Positions 29,101 through 36,454 of a DNA stretch of 64,000 bases are shown piece by piece. Made by a program: the position numbers and the translations under genes. The first letter of the stretch is position 1; each line of letters starts with the position of its first letter. Below the pieces are notes generated by a model, which searched no databases, had not been told where the DNA came from, and saw only the letters and a list, made by a program, of their open reading frames with translations. The stretch comes from Spirometra erinaceieuropaei (Eukaryota; Platyhelminthes; Cestoda; Diphyllobothriidea; Diphyllobothriidae). The stretch is from assembly GCA_902702965.1 (NCBI GenBank), contig CACRXP010000994.1, positions 26,011 to 90,010 on the forward strand. Reading direction: 5' to 3'.

Positions 29101-32031
29101 ACTAAGAGTACACCATAAGGACTCGTAAAATTTTACAATACTGCAGACCATGTCGTATACAGCATTGATAAACGGACAAACACGGTGCTATACAAATGGT
29201 TATCTTACAGTCTTAAAAGTCCCAGAATTGGACACCTTCTTAAAAACTGACAGATACCCTTTCCTCAAGTATAAATTCGAAGAAGGGGTAATTTGCATCC
29301 AGACGAGTATAGGGAAGAATTCTTTGAGCATTAAAATCGAAAATCAATGGTAATAATTCATACTACTAAAGTAATCATTTTTTTCGTGAGTGAAGTCTTT
29401 GCAGGTGGCCGGAAAGTATTGGGTCAAAAGCCAGCATCCTGCCATGACTGAAATTGCCCAAGAGTATGCCGCATGATAATCAGTATTACAACCTTTCTTA
29501 AGTAATTCCTTCTAGCTGAAAACCTATTTTAGAATTTTGATTAACATTTCGTTAGGTAGGCTATGTGCTATATGCTGAAGAAGAGATAAGGCTACTCTGG
29601 GCATAAGTGGCCGAACGCATACCAGTAATGGTGAGGAACGTCCTGGCCCGCTCGGTCCCACCCAGCCGCACCTTCAAGCTCAATAAGATCGAAATCCGTG
29701 TAAGCTGAGACCGTCGTGTGTGAGGAACTGCAGCGATCACGATTTTCCTGTCTGCAGTCGACCTACAAACACAACGACCTCCAGCGTACGCAGGACTAAG
29801 TGTCTACCTTGACTTGATAATTACTGACGTGGGGGGAACGCTGATGAACACTGCTGCGGGGACGACTTGACAGATTAAATTTGCCCAATTATTACATTTC
29901 TAATCGCCAACGCTGCTGGCAAAATGCCTGCTACTAGTGGCCAGGACATTCCGGCCATTTAAACATTGCATCAACGATGAACGCTCACGAACAGTGCTTG
30001 GAGGTAGGTGATTCATGCATGTCTTTTCCGCCAAGAAGCCCATGACGGCATGGTGGCTGAATTCCACAAAATATCCAACTCTCTACGACATGCTATCTTA
30101 CTTCGATTCTACCTATAGGACTTCTGTTTTGATGCTCGGTTACACCTTTATCTAAGCTACTGCCTGGAACTCGCCTTTTCGAGTGCATGGGCAATAGATG
30201 AGTTGTTGAAGGACTTTAGAGCGAAACTATAACATTCCTTTGTGCCCTGGATTTCAAGAAGATAGACGAATTTGAAGTATCAATATTGCAAGTTGGCAAA
30301 GGCAGTTGGCTGCAGAAGCATCGAAACCAGCGCATAAGAGAAGACGCTTCTTAATTTGCGCGTTATTTTTAGGAATGAGACGGGCACAAGTGGTCGGAAG
30401 GATTCTCACCTTATCGCCATTTATGAAATGACTCAACATTTTCCACGGTTTTCAGAACGTAATCTCTCTTTTTCAGAAGACTCGTGAGACGATTTCAGTC
30501 CAAATCTGACTGTTCGGCGTTTTTCGGCAGACATTTAGCCAGTAATGATGAAAGGAGTGTCGAATAAGAGGAGGGGGACTGGGAATGGTCGTTGCGGACT
30601 TATTATCCGTCATCAGATAGTTACACCCCAAACTCAGGTTTTGAGCAGTTGGGAGTTGAAACGGGGATCTTCGACCTTTTAGTCAAAGATTCTTCCACTG
30701 AACCGCAGCTAAGTTGTCCCGTCGGTTGCGATCGAGAATATGACAGTATGTGAGCTAAATCATGAAATGTCAACAGAAATTCCGAAATGCGTTTCCATTT
30801 CGAAAAGATTAATTAAGTAGGGTTGTAAAACTAGTCAGCCTACAGCATAATTCTATAATAATCCGGTTACCTCAGGGTGTCGGCTTTCGAACGAACCTCT
30901 TTCCAGCTGCATGCAAAAAACTATACTCCGTAAGAAATGACCACTTATGTAGCATGTACTTTTCCCATTGATTTTCGACGCCCTTAAAAATTCAATGATA
31001 TTTCATGGAAAACATGCACAAAAATATTCATTCTTTTGCACTTTCAGTAGAAAATTATGTCTTCTTTTAGGCTTAAACTCGAACGAAGGGTATAATTCGG
31101 TTTTAAAAAAGTTCATGAAATTAAGCAGTGTATTTGAGCCACAGTGTTAACTTTACAAGCCACATTGGCAAATGCAGAGACAAAAAGTTTTATGGGCGGC
31201 CATTTCACGGTATTAAAATATCTCACAATTAGAAACTTTTTTAAAACCGAATTATACCCTGCCTTCGAGTTTAATACTAAAAGAAGACGTAATTTTCTAC
31301 TGAATGAGCAAAAGAATGGATATTTATGTGCATGTTTTCCATGAAATATTATTGAACTTTTGAGGACATCGAAAATCAATGGGAAAAAGTGCATGCTACT
31401 TAAATAGCCATTTTTTACGAGTATGGTTTTTGGATGCAGCTGGAAAGACGTTTGTTCGAAAGCCGGCGTCCTGGGATAACCGAATTATTATGAAATTATG
31501 ATGTACGATGTTTGGTTATACAACCCTACTTAATTAATCTGTCGGTTGGGATCGGGAATATTAACTACGTTTTAATTAAGTAAGGCTTCTTTAATGCGGC
31601 AGTTTCTGTACCTACGGTCTTTCTGGAGCAAATATTTCTCGCTCTTTGAAAAAGGATATGTAAGCTGTGCGCTTCCATTCGTTACCTATGCTATGCAGAG
31701 ACGGGCCGCAGTTGAAAAGTCGTCACGAAATTGATGTTTTAATTGTCTTCACCTATCGGTGCGGGTCTGTTCCGATCGACGAACGCAATAACAACATAGA
31801 GCCAATAATAATAATAAGTAAGAAAGAAAACAGCAAAAACGTTCATACGCACTTAACTTGGCAGTGGCCTGCGTCTGTAGAGAACGGACGCGCTCATTCT
31901 GGCAGCTGAATTTTTGTGTTGAAGAGGTGCGAAGGTACTCAGAGAAATTTTTCGCATTGGCAATCGTATCCATTATTTGCTGATTGACGCTTCGCCAGGC
32001 GGACTCAGAAAATCGAGTATAGATGGTATTC
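4463..32031 (-). CDS. TEKT: Tektin family protein, 8 exons recognised, 5' end missing
   Basis: Tektins are coiled-coil filament proteins lining the lumen of doublet microtubules in cilia and flagella; in a tapeworm they would act in sperm axonemes, flame cells and sensory cilia. Exons, 5' to 3': ~31853-32031, 25804-25889, 24261-24398, 24065-24135, 19361-19504, 12851-13073, 8209-8363, 4463-4697. Each has an AG acceptor and GT donor. All junction phases agree from exon 2 onward, and the joined product is about 400 residues, the usual tektin length. Motifs appear in tektin order: the N-terminal W...SEYLR segment, HREARLGVDQVKD, VCDSTTW, the degenerate family nonapeptide RQNMEACYD (RPNVELCRD in most tektins), and the C-terminal IDHKECYGLRK. 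The paralogue class (1-5) cannot be settled by eye. The start exon was not found. Introns of up to 6.3 kb are packed with repeats. Confidence 0.88.
5070..5420 (+). repeat. Interspersed repeat R1
   Basis: Shares GTTCCACAGCAGGGTAGACA, CACACTCTCTCATCCCCGCC and GGACCCGGTATCAAGACAGA with the copies at 16.3 and 36.5 kb. Function unknown; no coding capacity. Confidence 0.6.
5425..5745 (-). mobile_element. tRNA-derived SINE, near full length
   Basis: On the minus strand the head resembles a tRNA (GGCTCGTGGCCCAGTCGTTA, GTCGCGAGCTCGAGCC). The body follows with AAGCCAGAAATGGTCATTCC and TTTGTCGGTAATACCATTCT, and a tail ends in GTAAGAACGATCGGTGGGCG. Confidence 0.75.
5745..5935. mobile_element. Chimeric SINE: minus tail joined to plus body
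   Basis: 5745-5835 is a SINE tail in minus orientation (CGATCGTTCTTACGGAACTC). At about 5838 it switches to plus-orientation SINE body (GGGTTGGGTATGACGGGCTG, AAGCCAGAAATGACCATTCC). The join lies at CAGCCGCACAGGG. Confidence 0.65.
6298..6642 (+). mobile_element. TIR element T1 enclosing TTAGGG-like repeats
   Basis: AAGATGTGGTTTGGTAGCCC at the left is inverted at the right (GGAGCTACATAATCACATCC). The inside holds a GGGTTAGGGTTA-rich tract (6350-6460), then CAACTATTTCTCAAACATT and CTCCCAATAGCTTTTCTTTT. No ORF of transposase length is present. Confidence 0.72.
6690..6937 (+). mobile_element. TIR element T2, left end missing
   Basis: Shares the TTAGGG tract, the CAACTATTTCTCAACCACTC segment and the right end AGGTGGGGCTACCAAATCAC with T1 and T3. 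It lies directly after T1, in the same orientation. Confidence 0.68.
7590..7925 (+). repeat. Half copy of the 34.7 kb TTAGGG-array element
   Basis: The reverse complement of 34721-34990: the GTTAGGTTTGGGGCATTGTT, TTTTGTCATCCAGGTCTGTT and AACGATTTCAGCTTCCCCCT blocks occur in matching order. It lies in the last tektin intron but one. Confidence 0.65.
8209..8363 (-). CDS. TEKT: Tektin exon g with the family nonapeptide
   Basis: The acceptor AAACTTTCAG precedes LDDEMAKHQ, followed by LKDKSAYQKLCETRINERNR and RQNMEACYD. The last is the family signature RPNVELCRD with several substitutions; the Pro is Gln here. The donor AGCAC|GTAAGT is near consensus. Length is 155 bp, ending in phase 2. Confidence 0.9.
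9038..9345 (-). mobile_element. PLE endonuclease fragment
   Basis: Minus strand: VYHISCFACR, then YTGQTERVLRSRIHESKLA, and AYASSKTSRELMEVWASDEK, RFIDPVPTYRALRSHL. YTGQTER stands in for the YVGETGR core. The open frame of 87 codons reflects a late-decaying fragment. It lies in a tektin intron. Confidence 0.72.
9560..9780 (-). repeat. PLE tail repeat (same as 38500-38670)
   Basis: The reverse complement matches 38500-38670: GCGGTAGCAT, GCATCCTATAAATAC, CTCTGATGATGG and AATAAAGC-like blocks in the same order. It carries the intact hammerhead-like motif. Confidence 0.75.
9629..9670 (-). ncRNA. Hammerhead-ribozyme-like motif, core intact
   Basis: Minus strand: CTGATGA (9666-9660), stem II GGATTC/GAATCC with a 6-nt loop, GAAA (9640-9637), then CGTC with a GTC cleavage triplet. 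GTCT and AGGC can form a short stem I. Stem III is almost absent (the palindromic ACGT could pair between two molecules), as expected of minimal PLE-type hammerheads that work as dimers. Confidence 0.65.
10745..10830 (+). repeat. Degenerate TTAGGG-like tract
   Basis: GGTTTAAGGTTAGGGCTAAG and related units. A short interstitial tract with no recognisable TIRs around it. Confidence 0.5.
11047..11140 (+). repeat. CT/CTC microsatellite
   Basis: A CTC-rich lead-in followed by an almost pure CT run. ORFs through it are low-complexity artefacts. Confidence 0.95.
12851..13073 (-). CDS. TEKT: Tektin exon f
   Basis: The acceptor is TTCATTTCAG. The split Thr codon leads into VCDSTTWIQHTRHLLGQA, the tektin SxPETW region, followed by a 74-codon coiled coil. 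The donor ACA|GTTGAG is weak but gives phase 0, matching exon g, and the exact residue spacing to the ETRI motif. The run LFNNAGTAIH looks like a dehydrogenase motif by chance only. Confidence 0.87.
13500..14260. mobile_element. Palindromic long-TIR element P1, centre and right arm
   Basis: The centre (13690-13960) matches the centre of P2: AATTATTCGG, AACCCCATATG.CCTCCTCTT and CCGTTCATAA. The right arm runs to about 14260 (ATCGAAAATCAATGAGAAAA, ATAATTATGCAGCACGATGT). The left arm is missing or replaced. Confidence 0.6.
14490..14880 (+). mobile_element. PLE GIY-YIG endonuclease fragment
   Basis: The plus strand reads EEVTYKIPCDTCNAYHCGQT, GKSASTRIQEHQSAVKRSDH, then after a shift VTHFSNLCFNRHIELDAVHN. 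It is the same family as the 22 kb element (CGQTGKSAS). RT is not preserved. It lies in a tektin intron beside a palindromic element. Confidence 0.7.
15108..15223 (-). repeat. Left inverted arm (PLE tail), pairs with 15687-15811
   Basis: The reverse complement of 15687-15811 with few differences. Shared blocks are GACGGGAA, TGGGACCA, TTTATTTAT.CGACGTTT, GAGCCCAGCGTCAAG and CATATTTAGCTCACCTCTGCC. It contains GAAACGTC on the minus strand, the 3' half of a hammerhead-like core. Confidence 0.8.
15226..15686 (+). mobile_element. PLE endonuclease fragment between inverted arms
   Basis: The plus strand: LEEFVRLMNDFGIGVTHRPE, HPKDPI, then NCGQANYVGETGKQVRTRLH, EQELTVRRKDKLALVAAHA and VSHLLQEAWQSTENSINRHI. 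The GIY-YIG core YVGETGK is intact, although several stops separate the pieces. Inverted ~115-bp repeats lie immediately on both sides. Confidence 0.78.
15687..15811 (+). repeat. Right inverted arm (PLE 3' tail)
   Basis: This arm directly follows the endonuclease fragment and so is probably its natural 3' tail. The left arm would then be a second tail inserted in the opposite direction. Confidence 0.8.
16285..16735 (+). repeat. Interspersed repeat R1
   Basis: GTTCCACACCAGCGTGGCAG, ACCGCACTCTCTCCTCATCC and CAGGTGTCAAGACAAGTTCA, and ends with a GCTGATCCTGGTATA block as at 36.84 kb. Confidence 0.62.
17937..18226. repeat. 84-bp inverted repeat with ~120-bp spacer
   Basis: 17937-18020 and 18143-18226 are reverse complements with few differences (AGAACTGCGCAATGATTTAC / GTAAATCATTGCGCAGTTCT at the outer ends, CTTATGCCGC / GCGGCATAAG at the inner). 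The spacer has no ORF. It lies in a tektin intron. Confidence 0.85.
18230..18700 (+). repeat. R1-related units in tandem
   Basis: Two direct units (about 18230-18430 and 18480-18700) repeat GAATTTGTTTAT, ATCTGCCA, CATGCACCC, CCAGAGGTG, CCACGCACGACCTGG.TCGAA and CCACCAATGAG. A short piece is also seen at 17165-17215 (GTGAGCGACAACGTCCTC). Confidence 0.62.
19361..19504 (-). CDS. TEKT: Tektin exon e
   Basis: The acceptor is CTTGCAAAG and the donor AC|GTGAGT. It encodes LNKHTIRELQNDILCKQTAH, then GIDSR and PGINALDNT. This follows the tektin layout of LNRxAxHxLExDLxDK, then hydrophobic-ID, then KFDNT. Length is 144 bp (1+141+2), in phase with both neighbours. Confidence 0.88.
19741..20736. mobile_element. 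Palindromic long-TIR element P2 (Tc1/mariner-type MITE), full
   Basis: TA-CAGTAGGTGGGCCAAC at the left and GTTAG-like GCTCACCTACTG-TA at the right are inverted copies flanked by TA. The arms (~400 bp each) pair along most of their length; both hold TTCCGAAATGCG and CATTGATTTTCGATG or their complements. TA flanks plus CAGT ends are typical of Tc1/mariner. No transposase is present. Confidence 0.8.
21067..21150 (-). repeat. Second tRNA-like sequence (degenerate tRNA or SINE head)
   Basis: The minus strand reads GGTCTCGTAGCTCAGGTGGT, TAGAGTGTTGGCTGTACCCG, GGTCTTATCC: an excellent box A and a degraded box B (GGTTCGAATCC expected). The acceptor-stem halves do not pair convincingly, so a working tRNA gene is unlikely. 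Confidence 0.45.
22000..23220 (-). mobile_element. Penelope-like element remnant: RT and GIY-YIG
   Basis: Minus strand, within a tektin intron. The RT segment NGVPIGSPISDLLTGAVLQK (22920-22860) is followed, one frameshift later, by LLRYVDDIFVIVKKISKI with YVDD intact at 22803-22814. KRGSAGSFLNRAKAHCFE (22590-22530) follows, then the nuclease KDVVYKIPCASCYAVYCGQT, GKSASSRIYEH (22220-22140). This is a third PLE family, with CGQTGK in place of VGHTGR. Confidence 0.8.
24065..24135 (-). CDS. TEKT: Tektin exon d
   Basis: The acceptor is TTTATCCTAG. The exon reads EVADIRHWQDELKKAIEATS and ends in phase 2 at the donor GCG|GTTAGT. Only 125 bp of intron separates it from exon c, against kilobases elsewhere. 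The split codon CG|G is completed by the first base of the next exon. Confidence 0.82.
24261..24398 (-). CDS. TEKT: Tektin exon c
   Basis: An exact 46-codon, phase 0-0 exon with acceptor CATTGCAG and donor CCAAG|GTTTGA. It includes CLLHREARLGVDQVKDAVE, the counterpart of the tektin motif CLxxREKRxGIDLVHDxVE. This is one of the two strongest tektin matches in the gene. Confidence 0.9.
24796..24968 (+). mobile_element. SINE 3' half (plus)
   Basis: AAGCCAGAAATGGCCATTCC, CTGTGTCGGTAATAACATGC, then the tail GGTGAGCGTCCCTCTACCAT. The tRNA head is missing. It faces a minus copy about 30 bp further on. Confidence 0.68.
24998..25295 (-). mobile_element. tRNA-derived SINE (minus), facing the plus half copy
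   Basis: The tail GTTACGCTACGGAACTCACT is followed by the body (TTACCGACAAAGACAAGGGA) and the head (CAACCGATGAACCACGGGCT) on the complementary strand. Confidence 0.72.
25804..25889 (-). CDS. TEKT: Tektin exon b
   Basis: A T-rich tract and TTTGTAG acceptor precede the exon. It encodes KRTEELEHWSNEVNSEKK, then LLEEAQERLK, corresponding to the tektin stretch around the conserved coil Trp. The donor is AAAG|GTCATA. With this donor the distance from Trp to the QPL motif of the next exon (37 residues) equals that in tektin-1 as I recall it. Confidence 0.75.
26227..27213. mobile_element. Palindromic long-TIR element P3
   Basis: AGGTGGGCTAACTCATGAAA at the left mirrors TTTCATGAGTTAGCTCACCT at the right; the outermost bases are mutated. 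The internal order matches P2. The several ORFs of 60-95 codons inside are products of the repeat, not genes. Confidence 0.75.
27232..27440 (-). repeat. Interspersed repeat R1, partial
   Basis: GGAGGAGAGAGTGCGGCAGA, GCGCAAGTCTACTATCACTT and TGTGGGGCACACGGTGGACA. It follows palindromic element P3 directly. Confidence 0.6.
28630..29560. mobile_element. Palindromic long-TIR element P4, diverged
   Basis: The left arm has TTAATGGAAATTCTGAAATT and GGGCTGTAATATTGATTATG. The right arm has the inverted counterparts, including CAGTATTACAACC and TTAACATTTCGTTAGGT. Terminal TA/CAGT is not preserved. Confidence 0.65.
30545..30740 (-). mobile_element. tRNA-derived SINE, diverged
   Basis: Keeps GGGACTGGGAATGGTCGTTG (body) and CACTGAACCGCAGCTAAGTT (head) in reverse order. 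Palindromic element P5 adjoins its end. Confidence 0.55.
30741..31535. mobile_element. Palindromic long-TIR element P5, shortened
   Basis: The left arm begins near ACAGTATGTGAGCTAAATCA. The right arm ends early at CCCTACTTAATTAATC and is followed by CTGTCGGTTG.GATCGGGAATAT. That is the same SINE-flanking phrase that precedes the left arm (30716-30740). The element sits in or beside a SINE tail. Confidence 0.7.
31853..32031 (-). CDS. TEKT: Tektin exon a (most 5' exon found)
   Basis: The acceptor TTGCAG lies just before 32031. The exon reads NTIYTRFSESAWRSVNQQ, then NAKNFSEYLR and QTQATAK, matching the tektin N-terminal pattern of a Trp followed by SE-x-LR. The donor is unclear: GTTAAG after 31858 or GTGCGT after 31853. 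The second gives the phase needed by the next exon, but the spacing to the next Trp is then about two residues short of other tektins, so a tiny exon could be missing. Confidence 0.72.
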
Positions 32032-32339
32032 CTGCAATACCAGAAGGTCAGTTGGCAATAAACATGCACACCTCATAAAGATGGTGTCAATAATGAGAGA
32101 GAGGAGGGAGAGAATTCGCATTTGCTCTGTGAGGCCACCCGACCTCTGTGCTAGTTGGCATTAGCGGATAAGTGGATTTTGTCTTCTAACAACGTTGTGA
32201 GGAGTATAATTGTGCTTGGAAATGTTTAATTTCTTGAAAGAGGGAAAGATAAAATGACCAAAACTCGGTATAAGGTCGCACCCACACGGGCTCTGGCCCC
32301 CTGGGCATGACGTAGGACCCTCCGCAGATGGACCACGGG

Positions 32340-33021
32340 CCCAGCCGAGTGCGATCGTGAAAGCTCGGGGCGAGGCCGCTGCCGAATGGACAGAGTAAGG
32401 ACGACATCGTCTCCCGAATTGATACTGCTTGCTGGGTTTTCTCAAGCCTTCGGAAATGCCTATGGATCCGACGTGACTTCTCCATCGTCACTAAGATTCG
32501 CATGTACCGTGCATCTGTCCGGTCAGTCCTTCTTTACGATTGTGAATGCTGGGCTTTGCGCGTGGAGGACGAGCGAAAACTGGAGGTATTTGACCACCAC
32601 TGCTTGAGGACCATCCTTCGAGTGAAGTTCACCGACTTCGTCTCAAATGATGAGACTGTCCGCGCTCGCTGCGACAATCTCACAAGGATAACTCAGGCCA
32701 TCCAAGAAAGACGACTGAGGTGTTTCGGACATGTTCTTCGTCGTCCACCTCAGGAGTTCAGTGTTGCTGCTCTCGATCCGGCACTGCTACCCCATTGGAG
32801 GCGTCGGAGAGGGCGTCAGTTCAAAACCTGGCTCGACACAGTTCGTCAAGACATGGAGGTGGTTTTTGGACCTTCGGTCTTCAGTCTACGTCGTTGGAGA
32901 AGGGAATGGGTTGAGCTGTCCAGAGCTGCTGCCGCGGATCGTCACGCGTACAGTTCGTGACGTCGTCGAGGCCGACTAGATCAGGCATGATCACAGCCGT
33001 ATCAAGTGCAAGTAAGTAAGT
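32340..33021 (+). mobile_element. Non-LTR retrotransposon 3' end (RTE/BovB-like C-terminus)
   Basis: An open frame from about 32390 to 32960 encodes the post-RT C-terminal domain: SVLLYDCECWALR, then RRLRCFGHVLRRPP, RGRQFKTWLDTVRQD and RRWRREW. This is the usual C-terminus of RTE-like invertebrate LINEs. The element ends in an AAGT tandem tail (33005-33021), typical of 3' tandem-repeat tails in that group. The 5' part, including RT and endonuclease, is absent. The frame is intact over about 190 codons, so the insertion is fairly young compared with the nearby PLEs. Confidence 0.8.
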
Positions 33022-33139
33022 GTCGTGAAAGCAAGTAGTATTCCAGTGATGCTCCCCAACTTAACAGACTCTTCCTCTTCATGTAATCACCTGCGAGGGT
33101 TGCTTACCGTGTTCCGTCAGGCAGAGTGGAAAAGTGATA

Positions 33140-33445
33140 GAAAGATACTCACCGATCGCGCTACAGGAATCACTTGTCCCTTATGCCTTGGGGCTCTCTC
33201 TTGGGCTCCGTCAGCAGCTGCATAGCGGCGCGTAATACGGGCAGAATGACATTATCGGCAGAGATAAGGGAGACTGGGATGGCCATTTCCGGCTCATTAA
33301 CCGTCGCCAGCCTGCCACACCGAACCCCGGGGTCTAGAACATCTAGGGCTCAATCCCGCGGCTTGTTGGTTAGAAGTTCAACGCCGCTAACCCCTGAGCC
33401 ACGGGCCCGTTGTCATATCATTTGTGATCGGATATATTCAATGGT
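33140..33445 (-). mobile_element. tRNA-derived SINE, near full length
   Basis: On the minus strand the head reads GGCCCGTGGCTCAGGGGTTA, then GTTGAACTTCTAACCAAC. This is an anticodon-arm-like hairpin with loop CTTCTAA, suggesting tRNA-Arg(TCT) ancestry. The body has CCAGTCTCCCTTATCTCTGC. Confidence 0.75.
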
Positions 33446-33449
33446 AGAA

Positions 33450-34590
33450 CGGTGGAAAAAACAGCGAGCGTTACCTTCATCTGACAGTTCTTCTTATTAA
33501 TACTAAAGCTTGTATTGTGCTGTCAGACATTGTGTAAAACGCTGCTTAGACGGACGGATCCTCTCTGGCCTTGAGAAAATGGGTTGGGGACTTTCTGGGC
33601 CGTAAAAACAACCTTAATGACGGCAGGTTTGGAAAGCCGGGGGGCGATTCAAAGTTTTTCAAAACAGCTCGGTGGTAGCTGAAGTAGGCCTTAAAAGGCA
33701 CCTCGCAAAAGTGATCGGTTGTTGAATAGACGCAGAATCATAATCAGGTTGAAACCAGACTTTTTCTATAGCTTGATGAGCTTGGCGCGAAGTCCCAGTT
33801 TTTTATATTTGTTTCTCATCTGATCCGCTTTCGAAGTTGCGTTTTATAATTTTAGTTTCCTTTAGACTCCTTAAAAGGTGCTGAATAAAATTATGCGACT
33901 TCGCATGCGCTACTCTGGTGAACTTTGTTGTGAGGGGGTTGGGCTGCGGACATCTCGAAGCTGCGCCCGAGCACTGTAGTTCTGAGTTATTATAAAAAGT
34001 CATCTGATCTCCGGAAGATTCATTATTTAAGGACCCTCCCTCAGGAAACATACTGCTACCGTTTCTTTCCTCTTTGTTAGATCACATCCCTTCCCATTGT
34101 AATCACAACGTCAAACGCCCGAGATCTATTTTCAAAATCCCCTAGTCAAAGTGCAAGGAGAAAGCGTACGCCATGATGCAAAAGCATACACCTAGGAAAC
34201 TCCTTATGCATAATAAATTTCAGTAGATGGAGAAGAAGTAAATAAACCCAGGAAGTTAAACGTCGAAAGGTCGAAAACGTTTGTGCTGACTATTAACGCC
34301 TATCTCCAAATACTGAAATCGTTACCGAAAATTTGACCGTCGATTTGGAGTCCATCACGAGTTTTCAAGACCGGATCCCTACGGTTGATGAGAATCCAAT
34401 TTTCCGTTCTAGCCTAGCCAGCTCCGTAAAAGCTTAGGTCGACCGGTAGCAGTAGCAAACTGTTTGACCAACCTGTTGATTAAAGTAAAAACCACGGAAG
34501 CGTCGGCACCTACAGTTGGCTGGCTAATAAAGGCTGCTAATCAGAAAAACAAATTCTGCGGAAGGGGGGTCACTGAAAGTCCTCCTCCCG
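33450..34590. other. Intergenic, nothing recognised
   Basis: No coding motif, splice-supported exon or repeat family member was recognised. The local ORFs are short and unremarkable. Confidence 0.4.
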
Positions 34591-34594
34591 CTCT

Positions 34595-34680
34595 GCCTCA
34601 ACCCGGATTGCATACAGGCGACGGTTAATAAACCCGAAATTACCATACCAGTCTCTCTTGTCCTTGTTGGGACTACACTA
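34595..34680 (+). mobile_element. SINE body fragment
   Basis: ACGGTTAATAAACCCGAAAT, CCAGTCTCTCTTGTCCTTGT: body only. It directly precedes the TTAGGG-array element. Confidence 0.5.
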
Positions 34681-34720
34681 CCTACGTTTACTAGTAGTCA
34701 CAATGCGACTGCCGGCAAGG

Positions 34721-35624
34721 GTTGGTTACGCTATCCTGGTTCCAACTGCAGCCGCAATGTGACCATTGAAAGGAAAGTAAGCCGAAGGGGGATGCTGAAA
34801 TCGTAAGTGGGGAAAGTAGCCGAGGTTGAAACGGGAAAGGCGACCTGATGTATGACAAATCTGCTGCGAGGTTAAAGGAAGCCTAGAACCCCCGCAACAG
34901 ACCTGAATGACAAAACACACGGGGCGACAATGCTCCAAACCTAACGGTAAATCGAACCGTAACCTCAAAAGTAAACCTAAGCCTTAACGTAATTATAAAC
35001 ATAACGACATCTAAACCCAAATCCTAATCCTAGTCTTAACCCCAACCCGAACCTTAACCTTAACCCAAACCCTAAGCCTAGCCTTAACCATAACCCTAAC
35101 CTTACCCGTAACCCTATCCTAACTCCAAAACGGTAAACCTGGCCGTAACGCCCAAAGTTGAGCTAATCCTTAACGTAACTATAAACCTAAAGTTAACGCT
35201 AAACTTAACGCGAAACCTAACTGTAAACCCATCACCAAACCTAACCCGGACCCGAATCCTAGCTCTAACCTTAACCTTAACCCAAACTCCAACAGTAACC
35301 TTGACCGTAACCCTACTCCCATCTTAACGCCAAACCTAACCATAATCTTATCGCTAAACGTAAACCTAAACCGCAATCCAAACCCTAACTCTAGCCAGAA
35401 CCCTTAAACTTGACACAAACCTTAACCCTTAACTTTATTCTCAGCCTGACATTAACCCAGACCCTAAAACTAACCTTACCTTTAAACCGAAACGTCAGGT
35501 TGCTCTTTTCCGTTTTAGTTCTAGCTACTTTCCCGCCAACGATTTCAGCATTCTCCTTCGGCTTACTTTACTCGCAATGCTCACATTGCGCTTACACTTG
35601 GGACCAGGACAGCGTAACCGACCC
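34721..35624. mobile_element. TIR element with ~550 bp degenerate TTAGGG-like array
   Basis: GGTTACGCTATCCTGGTTCC at the left is inverted at the right (GGGACCAGGACAGCGTAACC), with TIRs of about 120 bp sharing AAGTAAGCCGAAGG and GCTGAAATCGT. Between them (34950-35500) lies a drifting array of AACCNTAACC-type units on the plus strand. A related half copy is at 7590-7925. Confidence 0.72.
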
Positions 35625-36199
35625 CTACACAGATATTTTTGACAATGATCTAATAACAGACCTGCTGGAGACGCTGTTTGAGAGTACTTAATTGACTGTA
35701 GATTAATCTCCCCATTCCGCCACTCAGAAGGATTGGGGATCATCACTTTCCCACTCAGAACGGCTCCCGTCCACAAACTCAAAATTAGTACAGAGTCGAC
35801 ATCGGGACGGCACTATGTTGTGAGTCGGGTGGCCTAACAAGTACAGCGCGCATAAAAGAAGAACATGTTACACACCCGGTCTTATAATCCCAGACTGCAA
35901 TGGCGATTATTGCACAAAAATGTGCTACTAACATTCGTTCAGTAGTATTTACCGTTGAAACAAGTCCATGACCGGAAAGCAGGTGAATCCCCAACTCGTC
36001 CATATGAAGAACTTATTTACATCAGGGGCATCAGAATGAAACTCCAAATAATCCAGTTCTACTGGTCAGGTGAAAGTAGAAACAGATGGTTGCTGACTGC
36101 CTGTGAGGGCTCTAAACTGCACCCCAAGACAAAACGAGACGGACAGGTTCCTTAACCTGATTGGTGAATGCTCCCCACCATAATTAAGACACCCGATCA

Positions 36200-36370
36200 C
36201 AAGCGACAAAACAACGAGCCCGTGGCCCGATGATTAGAATGCTGTACTTACTAACGCCCAATAACCAAAACAAACCGTGTCCGGACCTTGGGCGTCCCCA
36301 AACCCGGGATTGGGGACGACTAATAGGCCAGAAATTATCATCCCGGTTTTCCTAGTCTTCATGGGTACCG
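36200..36370 (+). mobile_element. tRNA-derived SINE (plus), diverged
   Basis: CGAGCCCGTGGCCCGATGAT (box A region), then GGGATTGGGGACGACTAATA and GGCCAGAAATTATCATCCCG. Confidence 0.62.
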
Positions 36371-36454
36371 CAATATCTACATGCATCTCAGTCTTTCTGG
36401 TGGTTTATTCGCATACCTTTCAACCGCCTACATGCAACACTTCAACCGTCGATT

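Noticed and set aside
34950..35500. A chromosome end or true telomere
   Set aside because: The units are degenerate and the tract is interstitial, framed by terminal inverted repeats.
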